Notes under the pieces: model-generated | The model's database searches: none | What the model was told of the DNA's origin: nothing | The model's input: the letters and a program-made list of their open reading frames with translations, nothing else | Made by a program: the position numbers and the translations under genes | Shown: in pieces, positions 10,078-18,868 of the stretch | How the letters are laid out: each line of letters opens with the position of its first letter | Position numbering within the stretch: position 1 is the stretch's first letter | NCBI RefSeq assembly: GCF_001571225.1 | Contig: NZ_BCTJ01000014.1 | Span: 1-64,000, forward strand | Reading direction: 5' to 3' | Source of the DNA: Hydrogenophaga palleronii NBRC 102513 | GTDB lineage: Bacteria > Pseudomonadota > Gammaproteobacteria > Burkholderiales > Burkholderiaceae_C | Length of the DNA: 64,000 nucleotides

Positions 10078-11517
10078 ATGCCTACAGCCTTTTCGAGTCC
10101 CTTTCCCGATTTTGACGCTGGCTTCGAAGAAGCCATGGGTGATCGTCAGGTTGCCCAGCTGCGCGTTCCCCCGCATTCGATCGAAGCCGAGTCCAGCGTG
10201 CTGGGTGGGCTCTTGCTCGACAACGGCGCCTGGGACCGTGTGGCCGACCTGATCAACGACTCGGACTTCTACCGCCACGAACACCGGCTGGCGTACTCGG
10301 CGATCGCAACGCTGGTCAACGGCAGCAAGCCCGCGGACGTGGTGACCGTGTTCGAGCACCTGCAAAACCTGGGCAAGGCCGAGGAAGCGGGCGGCTTGGC
10401 GTACCTCAACTCGCTGGCGCAGTACGTGCCCAGTGCGGCGAACATCCGCCGCTACGCCGAGATCGTGCGCGAGCGCGCGATCCTGCGCAAACTCGTCGCG
10501 GCGAGCGACGAGATCGCAACCGCCGCGTTCAATCCGCAAGGGCGTCCCGTCGCCAAGATCCTGGACGAGGCCGAGCAGAAGGTCTTCAAGATCGGCGAAG
10601 AAGGTTCGCGGATGAAGGAGGGCTTCCAGAGCATGGACACGCTCGTGGTCGACCTGCTGGACCGCGTGCAGGAGATGGCCGACAACCCCGCCGACGTGAC
10701 GGGGGTTCCCACGGGCTTCATCGACCTGGATCGCATGACCTCCGGCCTGCAGGCGGGCGACCTGGTGGTGCTGGCAGCGCGTCCGTCCATGGGTAAAACC
10801 GCGTTCGCGATCAACATCGCCGAACACGTGGCGCTGAACGAGGGCCTGCCTGTGGCCGTGTTCTCCATGGAAATGGGAGCCTCGCAGCTGGCGGTGCGTA
10901 TCGTGGGTTCGATCGGGCGCATCAACCAGGGGCACTTGCGCACCGGCAAGCTCACCGATGACGAATGGCCACGGTTGACGGAGGCGATTGAAAAGCTGCG
11001 GACGGTCTCGCTGCACATCGACGAAACGCCCGGCCTCACGCCGAGCGAATTGCGCGCCAACGCCCGCCGGCTGGCGCGGCAGTGCGGCAAGCTCGGCCTC
11101 ATCGTGGTCGACTACTTGCAGCTGATGAGCGGCTCCAGTGCTGCGGGCGGTGACAACCGCGCGACGGAGCTGGGCGAGATCTCGCGGGGTCTGAAAATGC
11201 TGGCCAAGGAGCTGCAGTGCCCTGTGATTGCGCTTTCCCAGCTCAACCGCTCGGTCGAACAGCGCACGGACAAGCGCCCCATGATGTCGGACTTGCGCGA
11301 ATCCGGCGCCATCGAGCAGGATGCGGACATCATCATGTTCATCTACCGCGATGAGTACTACAACCGTGAGACCTGCAAGGAACCCGGTGTGGCCGAGATC
11401 ATCATCGGCAAGCAGCGTAACGGCCCGACGGGCATGGTGAAGCTGGCCTTCCTGAACATGCTGACGCGCTTCGAAAGCCTGGCCGGTGGCGGCATGGGCG
11501 GTGGCAGCGATTACTGA
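10078..11517 (+). CDS. dnaB: replicative DNA helicase
   Basis: A 479-residue hexameric helicase that unwinds DNA at the fork. The N-terminal domain (LRVPPHSIEAESSVLGGLLLD, about residues 25-130) is followed by a linker and the RecA-like domain with Walker A ARPSMGKTAF (about residues 234-243), Walker B LIVVDYLQLM and the RSVEQRTDKRPMMSDLRESG motif. Full length. No intein is visible. It ends just before a symmetrical terminator. Confidence 0.98.
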   Translation: MPTAFSSPFPDFDAGFEEAMGDRQVAQLRVPPHSIEAESSVLGGLLLDNGAWDRVADLINDSDFYRHEHRLAYSAIATLVNGSKPADVVTVFEHLQNLGKAEEAGGLAYLNSLAQYVPSAANIRRYAEIVRERAILRKLVAASDEIATAAFNPQGRPVAKILDEAEQKVFKIGEEGSRMKEGFQSMDTLVVDLLDRVQEMADNPADVTGVPTGFIDLDRMTSGLQAGDLVVLAARPSMGKTAFAINIAEHVALNEGLPVAVFSMEMGASQLAVRIVGSIGRINQGHLRTGKLTDDEWPRLTEAIEKLRTVSLHIDETPGLTPSELRANARRLARQCGKLGLIVVDYLQLMSGSSAAGGDNRATELGEISRGLKMLAKELQCPVIALSQLNRSVEQRTDKRPMMSDLRESGAIEQDADIIMFIYRDEYYNRETCKEPGVAEIIIGKQRNGPTGMVKLAFLNMLTRFESLAGGGMGGGSDY

Positions 11518-11532
11518 AGTGCGCCACCCATG

Positions 11533-11560
11533 AAAAAACCCGGCCATGGCCGGGTTTTTT
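11533..11560. terminator. bidirectional terminator between dnaB and phoH
   Basis: A perfect 28-nt palindrome: six A, then CCCGGCCATGGCCGGG, then six T. It reads the same on both strands, so it can end transcripts from dnaB (plus) and phoH (minus), whose stop codons flank it. Confidence 0.92.
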
Positions 11561-11582
11561 CATGGTGCAGTCTGCCGCAGCG

Positions 11583-13346
11583 TCAGAGCACTTCGCTGGC
11601 GAAGTCCGCCAGACGCGAGCGTTCGCCGCGCGCCAGCGTGATGTGCCCGCCGTGCGGCCAGCCCTTGAAGCGGTCCACGGCGTACGTCAGGCCGGACGAG
11701 CCTTCGGTGAGGTAAGGCGTGTCGATCTGGGCCAGGTTGCCCATGCAGATGATCTTGGTGCCCGGGCCTGCGCGCGTGATCAGCGTCTTCATCTGCTTGG
11801 GCGTCAGGTTCTGCGCCTCGTCGATGATCACGTACTTGTTCATGAAGGTGCGCCCACGCATGAAGTTCATGCTCTTGACTTTGATGCGGCTGCGGATCAG
11901 TTCGTTGGTGGCGGCACGCCCCCACTCGCCGGCATTGCCGCCGTCGCCCTTGGCCAGGAACTCCAGGTTGTCGTCGAGCGCGCCCATCCAGGGGCCCATC
12001 TTTTCTTCTTCGGTGCCGGGCAGGAAGCCGATGTCCTCACCCACGCTCACCGTAGCGCGGGTCATGATGATCTCGGTGTAGCGACGGTCGTCGAGCACCT
12101 GCGTGAGGCCGCTGGCCAGCGCCATCAGCGTCTTGCCGGTGCCGGCGGTGCCGGCCAGCGTGACGAAGTCGATTTCCGGGTCCATCAGCAGGTTGAGCGC
12201 GAAGTTCTGTTCGCGGTTTCGGCTGGTCACGCCCCACACGGCATTCTTCAGGTGCGTGTAGTCCTTCAGCGTCTTGAGTACCGCGGTCTTGTCGCGGATC
12301 TCGGTCACGCGGGCGTACAGCGAGGGCTCGCCCGGGGCTTCGAAGTAGACGAACTGGTTGATGTAGAACTGCCCCACCGACGGGCCGCTGACGCGGTAGA
12401 AGGTGTGGCTGCCGTTCTGCCAGCTCTCGATGGTCTTGCTCTGGCGGGTCCAGAAATCCTGCGGCAGCGCCAGCGCGCCGGCGTAGAGCAACTCACCGTC
12501 GTCCAGCGTCTTGTCGTTCTGGTAGTCCTCGGCGGCCAGACCCAGCGCGCGGGCCTTCACCCGCATGTTGATGTCCTTGGACACCAGGATCACTTCGCGC
12601 TGCGGGTAACGTTCGCGCAGGGCGTGCACCACGCTCAGGATCTGGTTGTCGGCCTTGCCTTGCGGCAGGCTGGCGGGCAGGGCGTTGTCCAGCGGTTCGG
12701 TCTGGAAGAACAGCAGGCCGCGCGCCGACTGGTGACCGGTGGCCGCGAGCTTGAGGCCCTTGGTCATGTCGCCACCTTGCTGGGCCACCAGGGCGTCCAG
12801 CGTGCGGCTGGTCTGGCGGCCGTTGCGCGCCACCTCGGTCATGCCCTTCTTGTGGCCGTCGAGTTCCTCCAGCACGATCATCGGCAGGAAGATGTCGTGT
12901 TCCTCGAAGCGGAACAGGCTCATCGGGTCGTGCAGCAGCACATTGGTGTCGAGCACGAACAGGCGCGCTGGCCCCGTGCTGCCCGATTTGCCCGCCTTGC
13001 GGCGGTTGCTGGCCACTGGCGACACCCGCGTGGCGGCCGTGTCCACCGGGGTCTCGGCGCGCGCGGCGCGGGCTTGCGGTGCCGGGGCGGCAGGTGCGCG
13101 CACCGGTTCCGCGGGCGTCACGGCTGGGCGTTCATCGGCGCGGGCGCTGGTCTCCGCCGGCCGTTTGCGGCCGCGGGTGGTGGACTTGGCGCTGGCGGGT
13201 GCCGGTGTGCGGGCCACGGGGGAGGCAGCTGCCGCAGCGGGTTCGGGTGCCGGGTGCAGGTCCAGCGATTCTTCGGCGGCCCGCAGGGAGTAAGCGTCGG
13301 GGGCCAGCAGGGCGGCGCGTTTGGAGGGGGCGGGGGGCAGTGGCAT
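11583..13346 (-). CDS. PIN-PhoH family ATPase/ribonuclease
   Basis: A 587-residue fusion. Residues 1-125 are a low-complexity Ala/Pro/Arg-rich tail. A PIN domain follows (LFVLDTNVLLHDP, VLEELDGHKKG and the acidic VSKDINMRVKA motif), then a PhoH P-loop ATPase (Walker A TLAGTAGTGKT, Walker B YVIIDEAQNLTPKQ). PIN-PhoH proteins of this type have been described as RNA helicase/ribonucleases. The architecture is the YlaK/PhoH2 type rather than the ybeZ type. It is convergent with dnaB. The extended N-terminal tail is longer than usual. Confidence 0.93.
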   Translation of the reverse strand: MPLPPAPSKRAALLAPDAYSLRAAEESLDLHPAPEPAAAAASPVARTPAPASAKSTTRGRKRPAETSARADERPAVTPAEPVRAPAAPAPQARAARAETPVDTAATRVSPVASNRRKAGKSGSTGPARLFVLDTNVLLHDPMSLFRFEEHDIFLPMIVLEELDGHKKGMTEVARNGRQTSRTLDALVAQQGGDMTKGLKLAATGHQSARGLLFFQTEPLDNALPASLPQGKADNQILSVVHALRERYPQREVILVSKDINMRVKARALGLAAEDYQNDKTLDDGELLYAGALALPQDFWTRQSKTIESWQNGSHTFYRVSGPSVGQFYINQFVYFEAPGEPSLYARVTEIRDKTAVLKTLKDYTHLKNAVWGVTSRNREQNFALNLLMDPEIDFVTLAGTAGTGKTLMALASGLTQVLDDRRYTEIIMTRATVSVGEDIGFLPGTEEEKMGPWMGALDDNLEFLAKGDGGNAGEWGRAATNELIRSRIKVKSMNFMRGRTFMNKYVIIDEAQNLTPKQMKTLITRAGPGTKIICMGNLAQIDTPYLTEGSSGLTYAVDRFKGWPHGGHITLARGERSRLADFASEVL

Positions 13347-13376
13347 GGATGGCTTGAGGTTTCAGCGTGGCGCTGG

Positions 13377-13411
13377 AAAACAAAAAGCCGCCGGGAAGAC
13401 CGGGCGGCTTT
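13377..13411 (-). terminator. terminator downstream of bcp
   Basis: On the minus strand a 9-bp stem AAAGCCGCC/GGCGGCTTT is followed by TTTTTGTTTT. It lies between the bcp stop codon and the phoH start, so it ends the bcp transcript and insulates phoH. Confidence 0.8.
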
Positions 13412-13538
13412 GTGGGCTGCGAAGAGTGGCGGAAGAGGGTGGGGCCGAAAAGCTTCCCGTTGTCATGAAATTCATTATGCACGAGTCGTGTGACCCGGCC
13501 ATGCACCCGTCAGCGCAGGTGCAACACCCTCATACAAA

Positions 13539-14015
13539 TCAGGCGGCCTTCTTCAGGGCCTTGACGGCCTTGAGCACGTCTTCAACGTGGCCCGGCACTT
13601 TCAGACCACGCCATTCCTGCTTGAGCACGCCATCGGGGCCGATCAGGAAGGTGCTGCGTTCGATGCCCTTGACCTTCTTGCCGTACATGATCTTGTTCTT
13701 GACCACGCCGAACATGTGGCACATCTTTTCTTCCGTGTCGGCGATCAGCTCGAACGGCAGTTCCAGCTTGGTCTTGAAGTCGTCGTGCGACTTCATGTTG
13801 TCACGCGAGACACCGAACACTTGCGCGCCGGCCTTGACGAAATCCTTGTACTTGTCGCGGAACTGCATGGCCTCCGTGGTGCAGCCAGGGGTGTTGTCCT
13901 TGGGGTAGAAGTACAGAACGATGGTCTGGCCGAGGTGCGTCTGGTTGCTGACCTTCACGCCGCCGGTGGCCAGCGATTCGAATTCGGGAATGGGTTTATT
14001 GACAACGACTGCCAT
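13539..14015 (-). CDS. bcp: thiol peroxidase, peroxiredoxin Q/BCP type
   Basis: A 158-residue thioredoxin-fold enzyme that reduces peroxides using thioredoxin or glutaredoxin. The peroxidatic cysteine is in FYPKDNTPGCTTEAMQF. This protein has no cysteine five residues later (the next five are TTEAM), so it is of the type without the nearby resolving cysteine. GVSRDNMKSHDDF and STFLIGPDGVLKQEW are further family segments. Monocistronic, with a terminator downstream. Confidence 0.96.
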   Translation of the reverse strand: MAVVVNKPIPEFESLATGGVKVSNQTHLGQTIVLYFYPKDNTPGCTTEAMQFRDKYKDFVKAGAQVFGVSRDNMKSHDDFKTKLELPFELIADTEEKMCHMFGVVKNKIMYGKKVKGIERSTFLIGPDGVLKQEWRGLKVPGHVEDVLKAVKALKKAA

Positions 14016-14193
14016 ACTGCGTGGACCCCTGACGTAAGTTGGTGGTAATGCGTTGGCTTCCCGACTGCGTCCGCGACATGCCTGGCATCCAGGATGCAGG
14101 GCGGCGCGGCAGGAAACAATCTGCCATTTTACCCTGAATGGAACACTACGTCACGGATCAGGCCGTCTTCGCGGCGGCAGGGCCGCGGAAGTC

Positions 14194-14574
14194 TCAGGCT
14201 TCGATCAGCAGGGCGGCGACCACCCGACGGCCTTCCCCGGCCAGAATGTTGTAGGTGCGGCAGGCGGCGGCGGTGTCCATGGTTTCCACGCCAATGCGGC
14301 GCGCCATCAGGCTTTGCAGCAAGGCGGGCCGCACGAAACGCAAGCGCGCTCCGCTGCCGAACACCACCAGTTCGGGTGGGTCTTCCATCACGTTGACCAG
14401 TCCTTCGAAGTGCGCCGCGCTGAGGTCTTCGAAGCGCTGGCACTCCCATGGCAGCAGCTGACCGCCCGAGGCCAGCACCAGGCTGCCGGCATGCCGTTGC
14501 CCGTTGACCGCAATCCAGCCCTCGCCATAGGCGGTGATGGACTGCGTGTCCGGGGTGTCGGAATGGAGTTTCAT
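14194..14574 (-). CDS. Mth938-like domain protein (DUF498)
   Basis: A 126-residue protein of the Mth938/DUF498 family, whose mitochondrial member is the complex I assembly factor NDUFAF3. Typical are the central PELVVFGSGARLRFV strand-turn and the GVETMDTAAACRTYNILAGEGRRVVAALL ending. The in-frame frame extends to 14694, but ATG 14574 gives the usual short N-terminus and leaves room for the alaA promoter. Role in proteobacteria is not established. Confidence 0.85.
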   Translation of the reverse strand: MKLHSDTPDTQSITAYGEGWIAVNGQRHAGSLVLASGGQLLPWECQRFEDLSAAHFEGLVNVMEDPPELVVFGSGARLRFVRPALLQSLMARRIGVETMDTAAACRTYNILAGEGRRVVAALLIEA

Positions 14575-14711
14575 GGGGCGGTGGGTGGGCGGGTGTGCCG
14601 GGGAACTGTGGTCAAATTGCAGGTTTTCCCTGCTGGTGAGACCGAATATAACGCCCGGTGCGCCCCGGTGGGGCCGTGTCGGCCATGACCCCAAACCCCT
14701 TTGGAGGGACT

Positions 14712-15938
14712 TTGAAAAGCATCCAGAAATCCGCCAAGCTGGCCAATGTGCTGTATGACGTTCGCGGCCCGATCGTGGACGCGGCCAAACAGATGGAAGA
14801 CGAAGGTCAGAAGATCATTCGCCTGAACATCGGCAACCTCGCGCCGTTCGGCTTCGACGCGCCCGAGGAGATCCAGCAGGACATGATCCGGAATCTGCCG
14901 AACTCGGCTGGTTACTCGGACAGCAAGGGCATTTTCGGGGCGCGCAAGGCGGTCATGCACTACACCCAGGAGCAGGGTGTGGTCGGCGTGACGCTGGAAG
15001 ACATCTACTTGGGCAACGGGGCCAGCGAACTGATCGTGATGGCGGCCAACGCCTTGCTGGACAACGGCGACGAGCTGCTGGTGCCGTCGCCCGACTACCC
15101 GCTGTGGACCGCCGCGACGAGCCTCTCTGGCGGCACGCCGGTGCACTACCGCTGCGACGAGAACAACGGCTGGCAGCCCGATCTGGCAGACATGCGTGCG
15201 CGCATCACGCCACGCACCAAGGGCATCGTTGTCATCAACCCGAACAACCCGACCGGCGTGTTGTACAGCGACGAACTGCTCAAGGGCATCGTGGACCTGG
15301 CGCGCGAATTCGGCCTGGTGCTGCTTGCTGACGAGGTGTACGACAAGGTGCTGTACGAGGGGGTGAAGCACACCGCCATCGCCAGTCTGTCGACCGACGT
15401 GCTCACGCTCACCTTCAACTCGCTGTCCAAGGCCTACCGCTCCTGCGGTTACCGAGCGGGCTGGATGATCCTTTCGGGGCCGAAACACATTGCGAAGGAC
15501 TTCATCGAAGGCCTGAACATGCTGGCCAACCTGAAGCTGGGTTCCAACGTGCCGGGGCAGTGGGCCATCCAGACCGCCCTGGGCGGTTACCAGAGCATCA
15601 ACGATCTGGTGAAGGAAGGTGGGCGCTTGCGCCGCCAGCGTGATCTGGCCTATGAGCTGATCACCGCCATTCCCGGCGTCACCTGTGTCAAGCCGCAGGC
15701 CGCGCTGTACATGTTCCCGCGCCTCGACCCCGAGATGTACCCGATTGCCGACGACCGCCAGTTCTTCATGGAAGTGCTGCGCGAGACGCGCGTGATGCTG
15801 GTGCAGGGCACGGGGTTCAACTACCCCGACCACCAGCATTTCCGCATCGTTTTCCTGCCGCACGAAGACGACCTGCGCGAAGCCATCGAGCGCATCGCGC
15901 GTTTCCTCGAAAGCCGCCGAAAGCGACCCGTCTCCTGA
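14712..15938 (+). CDS. alaA: glutamate-pyruvate aminotransferase
   Basis: A 408-residue class I PLP aminotransferase making alanine from pyruvate and glutamate. It matches E. coli AlaA across its length: KLANVLYDVRGPI at the start, LNIGNLAPFGFDAPEEI, YSDSKGIFGARKAV, the NPNNPTG substrate motif, and the PLP lysine in FNSLSKAYRS. I place the start at TTG 14712 because GGAGGGA lies at 14703-14709 and it gives the family N-terminus (KSIQKSAKL); the upstream ATG at 14685 lacks a ribosome-binding site. It is followed at 18 nt by hom. Confidence 0.93.
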   Translation: MKSIQKSAKLANVLYDVRGPIVDAAKQMEDEGQKIIRLNIGNLAPFGFDAPEEIQQDMIRNLPNSAGYSDSKGIFGARKAVMHYTQEQGVVGVTLEDIYLGNGASELIVMAANALLDNGDELLVPSPDYPLWTAATSLSGGTPVHYRCDENNGWQPDLADMRARITPRTKGIVVINPNNPTGVLYSDELLKGIVDLAREFGLVLLADEVYDKVLYEGVKHTAIASLSTDVLTLTFNSLSKAYRSCGYRAGWMILSGPKHIAKDFIEGLNMLANLKLGSNVPGQWAIQTALGGYQSINDLVKEGGRLRRQRDLAYELITAIPGVTCVKPQAALYMFPRLDPEMYPIADDRQFFMEVLRETRVMLVQGTGFNYPDHQHFRIVFLPHEDDLREAIERIARFLESRRKRPVS

Positions 15939-15956
15939 TTTTTCCGTTCTTCAACC

Positions 15957-17288
15957 ATGACCGACATGAAACCGATCCAAGTAGGCCTTCTGGGCATAGG
16001 CACCGTAGGCAGTGGCACGTTCAATGTGCTGCAGCGCAACCAGGAAGAGATTCGCCGCCGCGCCGGCCGCGGCATCGAGATCACCATGGTGGCCGACCTT
16101 GATACCGCCCGCGCGCAGTCCGTCGTCGGTCCGGACGTGAAGGTGGTGAACGATGCACGTGCCGTGATTGCCAACCCTGAGATCGACATCGTGATCGAAC
16201 TCATCGGCGGTTACGGCATTGCGAAGCAGCTGGTGCTGGAGGCGATTGCCGCCGGCAAACACGTGGTCACGGCCAACAAGGCCCTGCTCGCGGTGCACGG
16301 CACCGAGATCTTTGCCGCGGCCTCGGCCAAGGGCGTGATGGTGGCGTTTGAAGCCGCCGTGGCCGGTGGCATTCCGATCATCAAGGCGCTGCGCGAAGGC
16401 CTCACCGCCAACAGCATCCAGTGGATCGCCGGCATCATCAACGGCACCACCAACTTCATCCTGTCCGAGATGCGTGACAAGGGCCTGGACTTCGCCGTCG
16501 TGCTCAAGGAAGCGCAGCGCCTGGGTTATGCCGAAGCCGACCCGACCTTCGACATCGAAGGCGTGGACGCGGCGCACAAGGTCACGCTGATGAGCGCCAT
16601 CGCTTTCGGCATTCCGGTGCAGTTCGACAAGGCCTACGTGGAAGGCATCACCCAGCTGGGTGCGACCGACATCAAGTACGCCGAACAACTCGGCTACCGC
16701 ATCAAGCTGCTGGGCATCACCAAGCGCACGGCCAAGGGCATCGAGCTGCGCGTGCACCCGAGCCTGGTGCCGTCCAGGCGCCTGATCGCCAACGTGGAAG
16801 GCGCCATGAACGCCGTCGTGGTGAACGGTGACGCCGTGGGCACCACGCTGTATTACGGCAAGGGTGCGGGCAGCGAGCCCACGGCCAGCGCCGTGATCGC
16901 CGACCTGGTGGACATCACCCGCCTGCACACCGCCGACCCGCTCCACCGCGTGCCGCACCTGGCCTTCCAGCCCGATGCGCTGAGCGACGTGGCCGTGCTG
17001 CCCATGAGCGAGGTGGTCACCAGCTACTACCTGCGGCTGCGCGTGGCCGATGAGGCCGGCGTGCTGGCCAAGGTCACCGGCCTGCTGGCCGAGGCCGGCA
17101 TCAGCATCGACGCGGTGCTGCAGCGCGAGGCCGACGAGGTGAGCGGCGAGGGCGGCAACTCCACCGACCTGATCATCCTCACGCACGACACCCGCGAAGG
17201 CACGATGAACGATGCGCTAGCGCAAGTGCAGCAACTGCCCACCGTGCTCGCGCCCATCGTGCGCATCCGCAAGGAAGAGCTGAACTGA
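15957..17288 (+). CDS. hom: homoserine dehydrogenase
   Basis: A 443-residue NAD(P)-dependent enzyme reducing aspartate semialdehyde to homoserine, the branch point to threonine and methionine. Domains: N-terminal Rossmann fold (GLLGIGTVGSGTF), catalytic domain (AAVAGGIPIIKALREGL; GIINGTTNFILSEM; EADPTFDIEGVDAAHK), and a C-terminal ACT domain (about residues 355-430, YYLRLRVADEAGVLAKVTGLL) for feedback control. It is monofunctional, with no aspartokinase part. The stop overlaps the thrC start by one base (TGATG). Confidence 0.97.
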   Translation: MTDMKPIQVGLLGIGTVGSGTFNVLQRNQEEIRRRAGRGIEITMVADLDTARAQSVVGPDVKVVNDARAVIANPEIDIVIELIGGYGIAKQLVLEAIAAGKHVVTANKALLAVHGTEIFAAASAKGVMVAFEAAVAGGIPIIKALREGLTANSIQWIAGIINGTTNFILSEMRDKGLDFAVVLKEAQRLGYAEADPTFDIEGVDAAHKVTLMSAIAFGIPVQFDKAYVEGITQLGATDIKYAEQLGYRIKLLGITKRTAKGIELRVHPSLVPSRRLIANVEGAMNAVVVNGDAVGTTLYYGKGAGSEPTASAVIADLVDITRLHTADPLHRVPHLAFQPDALSDVAVLPMSEVVTSYYLRLRVADEAGVLAKVTGLLAEAGISIDAVLQREADEVSGEGGNSTDLIILTHDTREGTMNDALAQVQQLPTVLAPIVRIRKEELN

Positions 17289-18733
17289 TGCGCTACCTCT
17301 CCACCCGCGGCCATGCCGACCGCAAACGCTTCTGCGAGATCCTGCTCGAAGGCCTGGCGCCCGACGGCGGGCTGTACCTGCCCGAGCACTACCCGCAGGT
17401 GGATGCCGCCAGCCTGCAGCGCCTGCGCCAGGCGTTCAACGGTGGACAGGCCGGTGGGTACGCCGCTCTGGCGTTTGAAATCCTCTCGCTCTACATCGAC
17501 GACATTCCCGCTGCCGACCTGCGCGCCCTCTGCGACAAGACCTATACCGAAGCGGTGTACGGCACGCCGCAGATCGTGCCGCTGAAAAAGCTCGAGGACG
17601 GCTTCTGCCTCGAAGCCCTGTCCAACGGCCCGACGCTGGCCTTCAAGGACATGGCGATGCAGCTGCTGGGCAACCTGTTCGAGTACGAACTGGCGCGCCG
17701 TGGCGAAGAACTCAACATCCTGGGCGCGACCTCGGGCGACACCGGCAGCGCGGCCGAGTACGCCATGCGCGGCAAGCAGGGTGTGCGCGTGTTCATGCTC
17801 AGCCCGCACGGCCGCATGAGCCCGTTCCAGCAGGCGCAGATGTTCAGCCTGATGGACGAGAACATCCACAACATCGCCATCGAAGGCGTGTTCGACGACT
17901 GCCAGGACATCGTCAAGGACGTCAGCAACGACCTGGCCTTCAAGCGCGCGCACAAGATCGGCACCGTGAACTCGATCAACTGGGCGCGCCTGCTGGCCCA
18001 GGTGGTGTACTACTTCGCGGGCTACTTCCAGGCCACCACGAAGGACGGCGAGCCGGTGTCCTTCACCGTGCCCAGCGGCAACTTCGGCAACGTCTGCGCC
18101 GGCCATGTGGCGCGCCAGATGGGCCTGCCGATCCGCACCCTGGTGGTGGCGACGAACGAAAACGACGTGCTCGACGAGTTCTTCCGCACCGGTGTCTACC
18201 GCGTGCGCGCCAGCGCCGACACGCACGAAACCTCCAGCCCTTCGATGGACATCTCCAAGGCCAGCAACTTCGAGCGCTTCGTGTTCGACCTGCTCGGCCG
18301 TGACGGTGCCCGTACCCAGGCGCTGTTCGGCGAAGGCTTGGCGCGTGAGGGCCGCTTCGACCTCAGCCAGGATCCGGCCTTTGCCGACGCCGCCACGCGC
18401 TACGGCTTCCGCAGCGGCAAGAGCACGCACGCCGACCGCCTGGCGACCATTCGCGATGTGTTCCAGCGTTACGGCGTGATGATCGACACCCACACCGCCG
18501 ACGGCGTGAAGGTGGCGCGCGAGCAGCGCGACGACGCAGGCACGCCGATGGTCGTGCTGGAAACCGCCTTGCCGATCAAGTTCGCCGAGACCATCGTCGA
18601 AGCCCTGGGCTGCCAGCCCGAGCGTCCGGCGCAGTTCGAAGGCATCGAAGCCCTGCCCAAGCGCGTCAAGGTGATGCCGGCCAGCACGGCCGCGGTGCAA
18701 GCCTTCATCGCCGACACCTGCGCCGCAGCGTGA
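17288..18733 (+). CDS. thrC: threonine synthase
   Basis: A 481-residue PLP enzyme turning O-phosphohomoserine into threonine. It begins with MRYLSTRGHAD, typical of the longer gammaproteobacterial/yeast-like class. The PLP lysine is in GPTLAFKDMAMQ, the phosphate-binding loop is ATSGDTGSAAEYA, and VPSGNFGNVCAG is a further signature. It is translationally coupled to hom, so the pair makes threonine from aspartate semialdehyde. Confidence 0.97.
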   Translation: MRYLSTRGHADRKRFCEILLEGLAPDGGLYLPEHYPQVDAASLQRLRQAFNGGQAGGYAALAFEILSLYIDDIPAADLRALCDKTYTEAVYGTPQIVPLKKLEDGFCLEALSNGPTLAFKDMAMQLLGNLFEYELARRGEELNILGATSGDTGSAAEYAMRGKQGVRVFMLSPHGRMSPFQQAQMFSLMDENIHNIAIEGVFDDCQDIVKDVSNDLAFKRAHKIGTVNSINWARLLAQVVYYFAGYFQATTKDGEPVSFTVPSGNFGNVCAGHVARQMGLPIRTLVVATNENDVLDEFFRTGVYRVRASADTHETSSPSMDISKASNFERFVFDLLGRDGARTQALFGEGLAREGRFDLSQDPAFADAATRYGFRSGKSTHADRLATIRDVFQRYGVMIDTHTADGVKVAREQRDDAGTPMVVLETALPIKFAETIVEALGCQPERPAQFEGIEALPKRVKVMPASTAAVQAFIADTCAAA

Positions 18734-18868
18734 CGGCGCAGCGCATGGCCGAGTGGGCGTGAGCCCCCTCGGCGTGCGCTGGATTGGTGCGGCCCGGTGA
18801 CGCCGCGTGCGGCTTGCTCGACAATGCAGATCGCATCGCCCCCACGACGAAACGCTCTTCCATACGCC

